From: an uncultured Bacilli bacterium
Lineage (GTDB): Bacteria; Bacillota_I; Bacilli_A; RF39; UBA660
DNA: 25,165 nt
Assembly: GCA_944373065.1 (NCBI GenBank)
Contig: CALWAJ010000007.1
Span: forward strand, 1 to 25,165
Reading direction: 5' to 3'
Shown here piece after piece: positions 9,101 to 17,154 of the stretch. How positions within the stretch are numbered: position 1 is the stretch's first letter; the number at the start of each line of letters is the position of its first letter. A model generated the notes under the pieces. It searched no databases, was not told where the DNA came from, and worked only from the letters and a program-made list of their open reading frames with translations. The position numbers were made by a program, and so were the translations under genes.

Positions 9101-9719
9101 GTATTATCCAGATGATTCTGGAACTGTTAAAATTAACTTAGAGAGCTTAAATTATACTTCTAAATTAGTAATTGAAACAGCAAGTGATAATAGTACTCTA
9201 AATAAAGGAACATATCATTTTGAGATATCTTTAGCATCTTCAGAAGATGGAATTTATGAAGATAAAATTAGTGATGATATTATCAATATACCAGTTATTG
9301 TCGATAATGAAATTAATGATTATGGCTTTCTCATAATAGATGTACCTGATAATAAAATAATTTCTAAAAAGGTAAAGGAACAAACACTTGATTTTGATAT
9401 TATTGAACAGTCAGTATTAGATAATCCTAATATTAGAGTGTCATTATATCGAAAGAAGAATTTTACTGCTTATAATCAAGATTATGAATTAGTAGATTTA
9501 CATGATTATATTAATAATGATTTAGAAAAAGTTACTGATTCAGTTTATTATGCTATTAAAAATCCTGTTAATTATGATGGTAGTGAATCTACTTATAATA
9601 ATTTAAAATTAGACTTTGATACATCTTCTATAGATACAGGTGGTTATAAGTTAGTTTTTGAACTATTTGATGGAATTAATAAAGTCGGAACTATTGAAGA
9701 AAGATTTATTGTTAAGTAG
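6192..9719 (+). CDS. Giant surface protein with beta-helix and Ig-like regions
   Basis: A 1175-residue exported protein. An N-terminal hydrophobic segment (11-30) ends in SLGRFQSK, which matches the [S/T]-x-x-[R/K]-[Y/F] signal of the smaller exported proteins here. Residues about 60-480 are rich in Asn, Ser and Gly and contain GLUG-type turns such as FKGHFDGNSHTIYGLYI (151-167), typical of parallel beta-helix adhesins. Residues about 540-740 hold two repeats ending in YVKAVDYNDNVSYINTD and YVKITDNFGYVTYVNTD, an Ig-like pattern of bacterial surface proteins. The remainder is beta-rich without a recognised domain. No sortase motif or C-terminal membrane anchor is present, so attachment would be by partner proteins or an uncleaved N-terminus. 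Role as an adhesin or fibre component is inferred. Codons strongly favour T-ending forms, unlike the first two genes. Confidence 0.85.
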   Translation: MIERIKSSKKIYCLIALLFIILALLIAIPSLGRFQSKIVSNGEVWDGSVASSYRDGNGTVSNPYVISNGSELAFFAQSLESNDYNDTYFTLGNDIILNDGIFLYDNDNKLQYVKDNVTYYVSSFGTDLYNDITREGNVVGSINKFSSLNNFKGHFDGNSHTIYGLYIADSTAEEVSFFTNLEGEVSNLYFSNSVINGNSLTAGVAINANNADLSNILYDGYIIGSDKDALTEEINIDNITLDSSFNRVSPDISLNDIEGTVMQITLLGSVNNFNNLTINGNSITTNDFNVNLDLDNYNSLEIVTPNYQNVTLSNLRYQITYSNSYTSGIVANLSNTSLKNVVNKADIYAKTISSGLVGRASNINIVNSYNSGNFYTDNTTSGLITELRGSDNTISNSYNSGALTSNTKIGLIGNISDASVTIENVFNASSSTYLINNILGNSSVTVNNSYYTEGEESGTGSLGGSFTLVSNSSLEDKNFLINTLGFKEFIDTDDLIDNPSNLFIYEDNSYPLLYFDESTLSTAKISIDGHTYNNFSNELESFKYTDTINFTISNLDNLTMNKELYYYIYEGDSPLTKDEVKDVSSWIPYEKVGSIDDLGSYIIYVKAVDYNDNVSYINTDILVLDNTPLDVSLKMDDLVFDSFKTSLEDVYVNKDKTLTVTATDDLSTVEKIEYYISSDVMTKEDLNDVSFMPYEDEILLNMLGRNIVYVKITDNFGYVTYVNTDYINYTGYQIDKITAFNSDKHSDELKITDKSNVNLDITYKGDLEYKEGYQHVLVSNTKLPVNTKITIIDNIKEKVYTYEVSDDDYNDNKMTYPFSLFKEVGSIDDISYQEITSGTINEDYTVNISFVNTDITSDLLDISLSLMIKDEDDKVILDTLENSLKTFDVYTDKDASIKLTTTDTINSIDYNSNSLTEVNFTANVEYQDDIIDTTYQDKSLMLILKLVDSDGEMVSKENLKNISFKVNDTLYYPDDSGTVKINLESLNYTSKLVIETASDNSTLNKGTYHFEISLASSEDGIYEDKISDDIINIPVIVDNEINDYGFLIIDVPDNKIISKKVKEQTLDFDIIEQSVLDNPNIRVSLYRKKNFTAYNQDYELVDLHDYINNDLEKVTDSVYYAIKNPVNYDGSESTYNNLKLDFDTSSIDTGGYKLVFELFDGINKVGTIEERFIVK

Positions 9720-9728
9720 GTGATTTAT

Positions 9729-10271
9729 ATGAAGCATAAATTGATAATTTGTTTTGTGATTCTAACCTTAGTGTTACTTATATCAGGAATTACTTTTTCA
9801 AGATATAGCGCTTCTACTTCTCTTGCTTTTAATAATCAATTTCTAGCAAAGTTTGTGTTCGAAGCGAAGAAGACTGATAATATTAGTATCCCTTTAACAT
9901 CAATAAATCCAGGTGATAGTAAAGAGTATAACTTTAGTGTTACTAATAATAAAGATAATGTAAGAAGTAATGTTAATATTAATTATCAGATAAGTATAGA
10001 AACATTTCATTTTATGCCTTTAGATATTAAACTATATAAAATAGATGGTAATGATGAGGTAGAAGTAATGAATTGCGATGAAAGTTATAGTAGGAATGAA
10101 GAAAATAAATTAGTTTGTAATTCATCTATATTTACATTAACTCATAAAGAAGATAGAACAGATAATTATAAATTAGTAGTTAGTTTTGATTCTTTATATA
10201 ATAGTTTAGAATATGCTGATTTAGTTGATTATATTGATATTAATATTAAAAGCTCTCAAAAGACAGATTAG
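9729..10271 (+). CDS. Small SipW-type exported protein with FSRY signal
   Basis: A 180-residue protein with a hydrophobic segment (5-20) ending in ITFSRYSAS (21-29), the second type of SipW-like export signal in this locus. The mature part has the camelysin/TasA-like opening (an FxAKFVFEAKK strand, then INPGDSKEYNFSVTN, as in proteins that bind partner subunits through edge strands). Start: GTG 9720 is possible, but AGGTGA (9718-9723) is well placed for ATG 9729. It follows the giant surface protein with only nine bases between, so the two are translated together. It may help assemble or tether that protein (inference). Confidence 0.8.
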   Translation: MKHKLIICFVILTLVLLISGITFSRYSASTSLAFNNQFLAKFVFEAKKTDNISIPLTSINPGDSKEYNFSVTNNKDNVRSNVNINYQISIETFHFMPLDIKLYKIDGNDEVEVMNCDESYSRNEENKLVCNSSIFTLTHKEDRTDNYKLVVSFDSLYNSLEYADLVDYIDINIKSSQKTD

Positions 10272-10282
10272 TAGGTGATGAT

Positions 10283-11179
10283 ATGAAGAAGATAACAAAA
10301 TATTTAATAGCTTTGATTATTATATTAGTAGTTATATTTTTAATAACAAAAGTATTTTCTTTTGCCAAGTATGCTTCTAATTCTGTTTTTAATTATTATT
10401 TGGAATCTAAAGGTTTTTACTTTACTAGTGATAAATTAGATGTTAATTCTATTACTAATGTTGATAAATCTTTTGATGGTGAGCCTATAAAAATAACTTT
10501 AAAAAATAATACTAATAAACAGAAAGTTACAACTTATGATATTAATTATAAAGCGACATGTAGTGTAGAAGATGACTTAGCTAGTAAAGTTGGTTGTAGG
10601 TTTACTGATAATAATAAAAATGAATTTGAGGGAGTTTTATCGAGTGAAGAAGCTTGTATAAATAATACTTCAGATGGTAAAGATGTCAGTGGTTTTAGTA
10701 AAGCTGAATGTGAAGAACAAGGATATGATTATACTAATAAACTTAGTTATAAAGATCTTAATTTAGAAGTTTATAGTCTAAATGATGAAGTTTTTAGTGA
10801 TGTCTCTGTTACTGTTACTGTAGAAAGTACAAAGCCTTATAAAAAAGTTATGAGTGGAGTATTTGAACTACATAAAAATACTAATGTTAAAAAAGATATA
10901 GAGTTAAACTATAAAGATAATGATACTAATGGAGTTTTAGTACTTACTAATACTAGTTCTAGTGATAAATGTTTAACTTTAAAATGGGATAGTAGTAAAT
11001 TAAGATTAGATACAAATAATTTAGAATTTACTAAGACAGGAACTGATTCTTTAAATTATATTAATGAAGTTAGCTTTACTCTTAAAAATAAGAGTAGTGT
11101 TAATTATATATTTTATAAGACTTCTTTTAAAGATAAATATGATGTAAGTATGTTTTCTTTAGAAGAAGGTAGTTGTTAA
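10283..11179 (+). CDS. Cysteine-containing SipW-type exported protein
   Basis: A 298-residue protein starting with a hydrophobic stretch (7-25) and SFAKYASN (26-33), the FSRY-type signal. The mature region has a strand-rich opening with ITLKNNTNKQKV, then a cysteine-bearing insert (CSVEDD, VGCRF, EACINN, AECEEQ) and two more cysteines near the C-terminus, so disulfides are likely outside the cell. AGGTGATG precedes ATG 10283 and the gap from the previous gene is 11 bases. Together with the preceding gene it looks like a pair of small accessory subunits for the giant protein (inference). No enzymatic motif is seen. Confidence 0.75.
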   Translation: MKKITKYLIALIIILVVIFLITKVFSFAKYASNSVFNYYLESKGFYFTSDKLDVNSITNVDKSFDGEPIKITLKNNTNKQKVTTYDINYKATCSVEDDLASKVGCRFTDNNKNEFEGVLSSEEACINNTSDGKDVSGFSKAECEEQGYDYTNKLSYKDLNLEVYSLNDEVFSDVSVTVTVESTKPYKKVMSGVFELHKNTNVKKDIELNYKDNDTNGVLVLTNTSSSDKCLTLKWDSSKLRLDTNNLEFTKTGTDSLNYINEVSFTLKNKSSVNYIFYKTSFKDKYDVSMFSLEEGSC

Positions 11180-11217
11180 TTAGATATAGATATGCTATTA
11201 TTAAGATGGAGGTTAAG

Positions 11218-11748
11218 ATGAAAGCATTAAAGACAGTAAAAAAAGTTTTATTTGTAATTATAGGAGTAGCTTATTTTGCATTTGCGCTAGCTATTACGAT
11301 ATTATTATTGAATTATAATGACTACAATGTGACACAATTTGATGATACATCGCTTATCATATTGAATCATAAAGTTAGTCTTGAAGGTTATGAGAAAGGG
11401 GATTTAGTCTTAGTTGAGGCGGCTGATATAGATGAGATAAATTCAGGTGATGTTATCTTTACATATAAAGTTGACAGTAATGGATTTCCGCAAGTTCAAG
11501 TAGGTGTTGCTGGGGAAGTTTATCCTGATGAAGAAGCTGTATCTTTTGAAAATGGGGATACTTATTCTATGAGATTTGTAGCAGGTAAACCTACGAAAGT
11601 ATATAGTGGTGTTGGTTCTTTCTTATCAGTTGTTGAATCACAATGGGGATTTTTATTTATTGTTTTAGTACCATGTTTCTTGATATTTATCTATGAGTTA
11701 TATGCTTTAATTATTGAAATAAAATATGGTGCTGATGAAGAAGAGTAG
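11218..11748 (+). CDS. Degenerate S26 signal-peptidase-fold membrane protein
   Basis: A 176-residue protein with an N-terminal membrane segment (about 9-31), an outside domain and a C-terminal membrane segment (about 144-166), the layout of SipW-type peptidases. The region KVSLEGYEKGDLVLVE (52-67) followed by INSGDVIF (74-81) matches the SGSMxP...GDxVxV...xxGDxIxY core, but the canonical SGSM is absent (Ser54-Leu is the closest candidate) and no His or Lys occurs at the THRV position (PQVQV instead). It is therefore probably not a protease and may be a chaperone or adaptor derived from one. ATG 11218 is chosen because GGAGG (11208-11212) serves it; an in-frame upstream ATG at 11173 lies inside the previous gene. 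The next element is a terminator, so this closes the operon. Confidence 0.7.
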   Translation: MKALKTVKKVLFVIIGVAYFAFALAITILLLNYNDYNVTQFDDTSLIILNHKVSLEGYEKGDLVLVEAADIDEINSGDVIFTYKVDSNGFPQVQVGVAGEVYPDEEAVSFENGDTYSMRFVAGKPTKVYSGVGSFLSVVESQWGFLFIVLVPCFLIFIYELYALIIEIKYGADEEE

Positions 11749-11776
11749 AACTTTAAAAGTTCTTTTTCTTTTTTTT
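11747..11776 (+). terminator. Intrinsic terminator of the first operon
   Basis: Stem 11747-11753 with 11757-11763 (AGAACTT/AAGTTCT, three-base loop) is followed by a run of T with one C. The stem begins within the stop codon of the preceding gene. Confidence 0.85.
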
Positions 11777-11807
11777 ATAATTTAGTGAAAAACAAGTCTC
11801 AAAATAA

Positions 11808-11836
11808 TTGTCAAAAATAGTCGATTATGATATACT
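11808..11836 (+). promoter_or_regulatory. Promoter of the peptidase/ATPase operon
   Basis: TTGTCA (11808-11813), a 17-base spacer and TATACT (11831-11836), which also carries an upstream TG (TGATATACT). It lies between a terminator and the next gene, so the second operon is a separate transcription unit. Confidence 0.75.
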
Positions 11837-11874
11837 TTATTATAGTAGTGGAGAAGTGAATAGGGGTGATAGTA

Positions 11875-13893
11875 GTGCAAAGCAAGCAAATAAAACTGTT
11901 TGAGAAGATTGTTAATATATTGCTTAACATATTAATAATCATCTTTGCTTTTATATTGCTAGTATCTATTTATAATAATATACAAATTAGTATTTTAAAA
12001 AATGACTATTCTAGTTTTTTTGGCTACTCTCTTTTTGAAGTTCAAACTGGTAGTATGAGTGGAACTATAGAAGTAGGAGATTGGATAGTTGTTAAAGAGA
12101 CTAATGATATAGAATTAGATGATATTATAACTTATAAACAAGGTGATGAATTTACTACACATAGAGTTATTGAAAAGTATAATGATACTTATGTAACTAA
12201 AGGTGATGTTAATAACACTAAAGATGAACCTATTACTGATAAGGAAATTGTTGGTAAAGTAGTTAAGATATTGCCCCATTTTGGTATTTTACGGAAAACG
12301 TTGTTTAATCCTTTAGTTGTTGTTTCTTTGATTATTACTTTATTTTTAATTAGTTTTGCTTTGAAAAAAGAAGATAAAGAAAAAGAGTTGAAACTTAAGA
12401 AAAAAATGGAAGAAGTTATTTCAAAAGTTAAAGATAAAGAGAAAGTTAAAGAAATTGTTGAAGAGAAGCCTAAAGAAAAAGTTGATAAGCCTAAAGAAAG
12501 AATTAAAATGAACTTTAGAAAGAAGATTGATCATTCTAAAGATATACCTAAAGTAAAGTCAAATAGTAAAGTAAAAATAAATAAAATTAGTGGTAGTGAT
12601 GATGATATAGAAGTATTAGATGTTGATGATATATCTACTGATGAAGATTTAGATAAAACAATGTACTTTAGAATGATTCAAGTTGATAAAGATGAAATTG
12701 AAAAAACATATTCAAAGATAAAAGAATCTAAAGAAGAAAATGAGATAATAATAGATGATAATGAAGATGAGAAAGAGAATACTAAAGAAGAGGTAATTAA
12801 ACATAATTTAGAGCTTATTCAAAATAAACGTAAGAAATGTAAGACAATTATTGAAAAAGCAATGGTTATTAAAGAAGATGAACTAGAAGAGTTAATTAAA
12901 GTATTAAACTTTAATCAAGAATTTAAAGTTAATGAACCTACAATAAAAGATACTTTGTTAAAATCTTATATTGATGCTAGATACTATAATAATTGTGGAG
13001 ATATTAATGTTTCTTACGATGGAAGAAATGTAGGTGCTAAACTAGAAAAAGTTATTGATAATACTTCTTTTGAAATGATTAGAACCTATAAAGGTAATGA
13101 TAGTAAATTTAAAGATAAAGTTATGAAGTTTAATACAATCTTTAAAATTATTACTTATATAGAGAAATATGCTAAAATACAAGATTTGGATGATAAGAAG
13201 AATAAATATAGAAATAAGCTTAAAGAATATTTAAATAATGATTTCTTAACTGATGATTTAGCGAATAAGTTAGTTAGTAAATTAATTAAAATTACAAAAA
13301 CATATAATAATATGCTTAAATACTCTTTAGAGAAAATGCAAACTAATTTATTTAAGATAAAATATAATAGAGTTGATAATGGAAAGATTTTTGCTTTGGA
13401 AATAGATCATAACTTATCTTTTAGTAAAATATACAGTGATTATATTATTGAGAAGACTTATAATGAAGAAGGAGTTGTTTTTGATAGATTAGCTGTTTTG
13501 ATTAATATTTTATCAACTAGGATTGTAGTAAATATGTTAAAAGGAGATTTCGCTTCAAAGTACTTGTTATATATTCCTTATAACTTATATGCTAAAACTA
13601 ATAAGATAAACGATATATTTGAAATGTTTGTAGATGAGTTTGCTAAAAATTCTATTGTTGTTTTAATTAATTATGATGAGATAGATGATGATAAAGCAAT
13701 GATTAAAAATTTGGTTAAAAAAGGCTATAAGTTTGCTATTAATATTGATGATAATAAAATAAATGATAAAGATTTAGAACTTATGTATATTGTTGATTAT
13801 ATATTTGTTTTAAATGAAGAGAATAAAAAGAGGATTCCAAAAGATTTACGTGGTAAAGTGATTGTTGAAGATATTAGGGGTAAAGTTAATTAG
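11875..13893 (+). CDS. SipW-like signal peptidase fused to a large cytoplasmic region with EAL-like end
   Basis: A 672-residue fusion. Residues 1-165 are an ER-type S26 peptidase: membrane segment 12-31, nucleophile Ser60 in TGSM, GDWIVVKE, general-base His96 in TTHRV, the TKGDVNN box, and a second membrane segment 145-164. SipW itself is about 190 residues, so the remaining 500 residues are an addition. A charged Lys/Glu linker (165 to about 290) leads to an unknown helical region and then residues about 492-672, which resemble a shortened, degenerate EAL domain: KIKYNRVDNGKIFALEID in the place of the EAL box, YLLYIPYNLY, KKGYKFAINIDDN in the place of the DDFG region, DYIFVLN, and VIVEDI where AEGVE would be. 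The metal-binding acids of active enzymes are largely missing. GTG 11875 is preferred because GGGGTGAT (11863-11870) fits it; GTG 11866 is the alternative. The peptidase call is firm, the EAL call tentative. Confidence 0.8.
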   Translation: MQSKQIKLFEKIVNILLNILIIIFAFILLVSIYNNIQISILKNDYSSFFGYSLFEVQTGSMSGTIEVGDWIVVKETNDIELDDIITYKQGDEFTTHRVIEKYNDTYVTKGDVNNTKDEPITDKEIVGKVVKILPHFGILRKTLFNPLVVVSLIITLFLISFALKKEDKEKELKLKKKMEEVISKVKDKEKVKEIVEEKPKEKVDKPKERIKMNFRKKIDHSKDIPKVKSNSKVKINKISGSDDDIEVLDVDDISTDEDLDKTMYFRMIQVDKDEIEKTYSKIKESKEENEIIIDDNEDEKENTKEEVIKHNLELIQNKRKKCKTIIEKAMVIKEDELEELIKVLNFNQEFKVNEPTIKDTLLKSYIDARYYNNCGDINVSYDGRNVGAKLEKVIDNTSFEMIRTYKGNDSKFKDKVMKFNTIFKIITYIEKYAKIQDLDDKKNKYRNKLKEYLNNDFLTDDLANKLVSKLIKITKTYNNMLKYSLEKMQTNLFKIKYNRVDNGKIFALEIDHNLSFSKIYSDYIIEKTYNEEGVVFDRLAVLINILSTRIVVNMLKGDFASKYLLYIPYNLYAKTNKINDIFEMFVDEFAKNSIVVLINYDEIDDDKAMIKNLVKKGYKFAINIDDNKINDKDLELMYIVDYIFVLNEENKKRIPKDLRGKVIVEDIRGKVN

Positions 13894-13908
13894 ATAGAGG
13901 TGCTTTTT

Positions 13909-15426
13909 ATGAATACATTTATTAGATTTTTTTATGAATTTATATCAATATTCTTTGAAGGAATTGGTATGGTTTTTGGAGGTATATTTAACGGTATAGT
14001 TAAGATGTTTAATTTTACGGAATATGCTAAAGTTATAGATAGTTATAAAGATAGTTTTAATGGAGGAGAAAAGGTATTTGTTGTCTTAGCAGTAGTTTTT
14101 CTTCTTCTAATTATTGGTATTATAATCTTTTTAATAGTTTTATTTGTAAGAGCTATTTTAAGAAAGATTCATAATAATTTTAATAAAGATGAACTATTAG
14201 AAGAGATTGCTAATTTAAATAATAAAGTTAGAAAACTTATGAAAGAAAAAGATGAACTTATGGCTATGAAAGTGTCACAGTTAGGACTTAATCCAGATGA
14301 AGAAGAAAGTGAAGATACTAGCGAAGAAGAAGAAAATGTTGATCAAGGTATTAGGTTTCCTAAACTGGTATCTATTGATAAAGCTTATGAAGGATATAAG
14401 ATAAAAAATTATAATAATGATTATACTTTAGAGGCTTTAATAGATGATTTTAGATGCTTTGCTGCTAGTAAATTACATTTATACTATGATGATACAATTT
14501 TAAGACCATTCTTTGCAGGGCTTGCTTGTGGTAGGCTTATTATCCTACAAGGTATCTCTGGTACTGGTAAAACATCTTTAGCTTATGCTTGGGGTAAATT
14601 TGTTAATGTAGATTCTTGTGTAGCTTCTGTTGAACCTTCTTGGCGTGATAAATCTGACTTTTTAGGTTACTTTAATGAATTTACTAAGAAATTTAATGAG
14701 ACAAAGCCACTTGGAGAGATATATAGAGCGACTTTTGATGATAATATTCATACTATTATCCTTGATGAAATGAACTTAGCACGTGTTGAATATTATTTTG
14801 CAGATTTCCTTTCTATTCTAGAAATGCCTAGTAAAGATGAATGGGTAATTGATTTAGTACCTAGTGGTTGGCCTAATGATCCTAAAAAAATAGTAAATGG
14901 TAAACTTAAATTGCCATCTAATTTATGGTATATAGGTACAATAAATAATGATGACTCTACTTTTATGGTTACAGATAAAGTATATGATAGAGCGATGCCT
15001 ATTGATATTAATATTAAAGTTAATCCATTTAAATGTAGAGAACAAGATGCAGTTAATTTAAATGCTAGTTATTTAGAGAACTTATTTGAAGAAGCGAAAG
15101 AAAAATATCCACTTTCTGAAAAGGGACTTGCTGATGTTAAAGAAGTAGATGATTATGTAATTAAACACTTTAGAATTGCTTTTGGTAACCGTATTATGAA
15201 ACAGTTAGGTACATTTGTTGCAATTTATGTAGCTTGTGGTGGTAAGGAAGTAGAAGCGATTGATTATTTTATTGCTAAGAAGATATTACGTAAATTTGAT
15301 CAATTAAGTGTTGCATTTATTCGTGATGAGATTGATCCTTTTATTACTTATCTAAATAAAAAGTTTGGTAAAAATGTAATGAAAGAATGTATTGATTATT
15401 TAGAGAACTTAAAAAAGAGCATATAG
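13909..15426 (+). CDS. Membrane-anchored McrB-type AAA+ ATPase
   Basis: A 505-residue protein. One or more N-terminal hydrophobic stretches precede a clear membrane segment (56-83), then a coiled coil (about 92-122) and an acidic linker (128-146). The C-terminal AAA+ domain has Walker A GISGTGKT (215-222), Walker B IILDEMN (283-289), the McrB-like NxxD signature in TINNDDSTF (NNDD 346-349) and a Asp-Arg pair (360-361) expected for the arginine finger. McrB-type motors work with McrC/DUF2357 partners, and the next gene encodes one. Canonical McrB is soluble with a DNA-binding N-terminus; here that is replaced by a membrane anchor, so DNA restriction is unlikely. ATG 13909 follows AGAGGTG; the in-frame GTG 13900 overlaps that site. 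Likely drives assembly or quality control of exported subunits (inference). Confidence 0.85.
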   Translation: MNTFIRFFYEFISIFFEGIGMVFGGIFNGIVKMFNFTEYAKVIDSYKDSFNGGEKVFVVLAVVFLLLIIGIIIFLIVLFVRAILRKIHNNFNKDELLEEIANLNNKVRKLMKEKDELMAMKVSQLGLNPDEEESEDTSEEEENVDQGIRFPKLVSIDKAYEGYKIKNYNNDYTLEALIDDFRCFAASKLHLYYDDTILRPFFAGLACGRLIILQGISGTGKTSLAYAWGKFVNVDSCVASVEPSWRDKSDFLGYFNEFTKKFNETKPLGEIYRATFDDNIHTIILDEMNLARVEYYFADFLSILEMPSKDEWVIDLVPSGWPNDPKKIVNGKLKLPSNLWYIGTINNDDSTFMVTDKVYDRAMPIDINIKVNPFKCREQDAVNLNASYLENLFEEAKEKYPLSEKGLADVKEVDDYVIKHFRIAFGNRIMKQLGTFVAIYVACGGKEVEAIDYFIAKKILRKFDQLSVAFIRDEIDPFITYLNKKFGKNVMKECIDYLENLKKSI

Positions 15427-15442
15427 TTAGGGGTTGATATAT

Positions 15443-16570
15443 ATGGGCTTAAATCTTAGTTTAGATGATGAGAAAAATCTTAATAGTAGGATTTTTCTCG
15501 ATAAGTTAAAAAGTGAGATGAATTATAAATCTTTATATAATGGTGATTTAATCTCTTTTGAATGGCTTGAGAAAATAGAATTTGCATGTCCATATATAGA
15601 TATAATTGTTAGAAATCCTAAGCTTACTTTAATACAAGAAGAAAACTTAGTTAAAGTAGAAAGGTCTAAGAGAATTACAGTTGCTAGTGTTAAAGATTTA
15701 GCGAAACATACGCAATATATAGAAGATGTTGATAAAAAGACTAATGATGTTAGACCTTCAAAGATATTAGATATTAGAAATGAAGAGACTTATAATATAT
15801 ACGAAAATAGATTTTTATATACTTTGATTAATGATTTACATAGATTTGTTGCTGATAAAGAGAAATTACTTGATAATTTTGAGATTAATAAAAATAAAAC
15901 TCTTGAATATAAAGGCTCCTCTGTGACAAAATTAGAAAAAGTTAATATAGAAGTTAAAGTCTCTTCTACTTCACTTCCTACGAAACAAGATGATAAGAAG
16001 TTGGAAGAAGAGATAAATGATGCTAAGAAGAGATTAAAAAGAGTTAATGATTATCTGTTTAGTTGGGATAAATCGGAAATGGTTAAAGCTCTTGCTAAAG
16101 AACATGTTAATTTTGTTAGTCCACCTTTAAAAAAGACAAATATTTTACTTAAGAATCCTAATTTTAGAATTGCTGTTAGATTGTGGGATTATATTAGGAC
16201 TTATGATTTAGATAAGAGGGATGATTCTAAGGAGAGTGATGATAATAATAGTATTGATGTAATGAAAAGTTTTTTAGATCATTCATTCTTAATAGATTAT
16301 GCTGTTATGGATTCAATGGTTAAATTAAAAAGAGAACAGAAGAAAAATATGACGCAGTATGCAGTTGTTATCTTAACTGAAGAGATTGGTAGAGTTATGG
16401 ATTTACTTGCTAGTTGTGGTTATAAAACTAATGAAGATGAGCTTTTATCTTTGATTGCTAAACAGCTTAAAGATGATAAAAAAGATAGATTAGTGGGGGC
16501 AATGGATGTTAAAAAGAAGTTTAAAAGTGCAATGGAAGAATATTTAGAAAGGACACAGAAGTATTTGTAA
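15443..16570 (+). CDS. DUF2357/McrC-like partner protein lacking the nuclease
   Basis: A 375-residue cytoplasmic protein. Its first half resembles DUF2357, the domain that couples PD-(D/E)XK nucleases to McrB-like ATPases: IIVRNPKLTLIQEE, a basic KVERSKR segment, and NEETYNIYENRFLYTLIND, the family's Glu-Asn-Arg-Phe block. The second half is helical and contains no recognisable PD-(D/E)XK motif such as DAKY, so the usual nuclease appears to be absent. It directly follows the McrB-type gene with 16 bases between. ATG 15443 with GGGG nine bases upstream is preferred to TTG 15434. Probable role: regulator or adaptor that docks on the ATPase ring (from the McrBC family); what it acts on is unknown. 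The DUF2357 assignment is by motif memory, not a profile search. Confidence 0.7.
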   Translation: MGLNLSLDDEKNLNSRIFLDKLKSEMNYKSLYNGDLISFEWLEKIEFACPYIDIIVRNPKLTLIQEENLVKVERSKRITVASVKDLAKHTQYIEDVDKKTNDVRPSKILDIRNEETYNIYENRFLYTLINDLHRFVADKEKLLDNFEINKNKTLEYKGSSVTKLEKVNIEVKVSSTSLPTKQDDKKLEEEINDAKKRLKRVNDYLFSWDKSEMVKALAKEHVNFVSPPLKKTNILLKNPNFRIAVRLWDYIRTYDLDKRDDSKESDDNNSIDVMKSFLDHSFLIDYAVMDSMVKLKREQKKNMTQYAVVILTEEIGRVMDLLASCGYKTNEDELLSLIAKQLKDDKKDRLVGAMDVKKKFKSAMEEYLERTQKYL

Positions 16571-16571
16571 T

Positions 16572-17141
16572 ATGAAAAAATTTGATTATCATAAATTATT
16601 AAGAATATTAAAGATAGTTCTAAATGTTATAGTGACTATTTTTGTAATTTTATTTTTTGTTGTAGTATGTTTGCAACGTTTTAGTAATAATAGACTCTCT
16701 TTCTTTGATTATAGAATGTTTACAGTTATATCTGGAAGTATGGAGCCTAAATATGTAATTGGAGATGTCTTAATATCTAAAAAGATTGATCCTAGTGATG
16801 TTAAAGTTGGTGATACAATTAGTTATTTAGGAAAAGAAGGAACTTTTGCTAATAAAGTTGTTACTCACGAAGTTGTCGATATAGAAAAAGATGCTGATGG
16901 TAAGTATTATTTTCATACTAAAGGTCTTGCAAATGTGATTGAAGATCCTATTGTGTATGAAGATCAATTATATGGTAAAGTTATATATAAATCTGTAATC
17001 TTATCATTTATTTATAAGATTATAAGTACTAACATTGGTTTATTCCTTTTCATTGTTATACCAATTTTATATATTGTAGGTTCTGAAATATTATCTGTTA
17101 TGTTAGAAAAAGAAGAAAGAAGAAGAAAAATAAAAGGATAG
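16572..17141 (+). CDS. SipW-like signal peptidase I (ER-type, S26B)
   Basis: A 189-residue membrane protease of the size of Bacillus SipW (about 190). Membrane segments lie at about 10-33 and 150-175. Catalytic Ser56 is in SGSMEP (54-59), followed by YVIGDVLISK, VKVGDTISY, general-base His99 in VTHEV, the KGLAN box and YGKVIY. The Ser/His rather than Ser/Lys arrangement is the ER-type seen in SipW, which processes TasA and TapA. THE replaces the usual THR, a minor variation. It starts one base after the DUF2357 stop with no strong Shine-Dalgarno of its own (AGAAG about ten bases upstream), so translation is probably coupled. The most likely processing enzyme for the exported proteins of this locus. 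Confidence 0.9.
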   Translation: MKKFDYHKLLRILKIVLNVIVTIFVILFFVVVCLQRFSNNRLSFFDYRMFTVISGSMEPKYVIGDVLISKKIDPSDVKVGDTISYLGKEGTFANKVVTHEVVDIEKDADGKYYFHTKGLANVIEDPIVYEDQLYGKVIYKSVILSFIYKIISTNIGLFLFIVIPILYIVGSEILSVMLEKEERRRKIKG

Positions 17142-17154
17142 GGTGGTGGCACCT

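Noticed and set aside
13909..16570. A McrBC restriction system
   Set aside because: The ATPase is membrane-anchored, the DUF2357-like protein shows no nuclease motif, no methyltransferase is nearby, and all neighbours are export genes.
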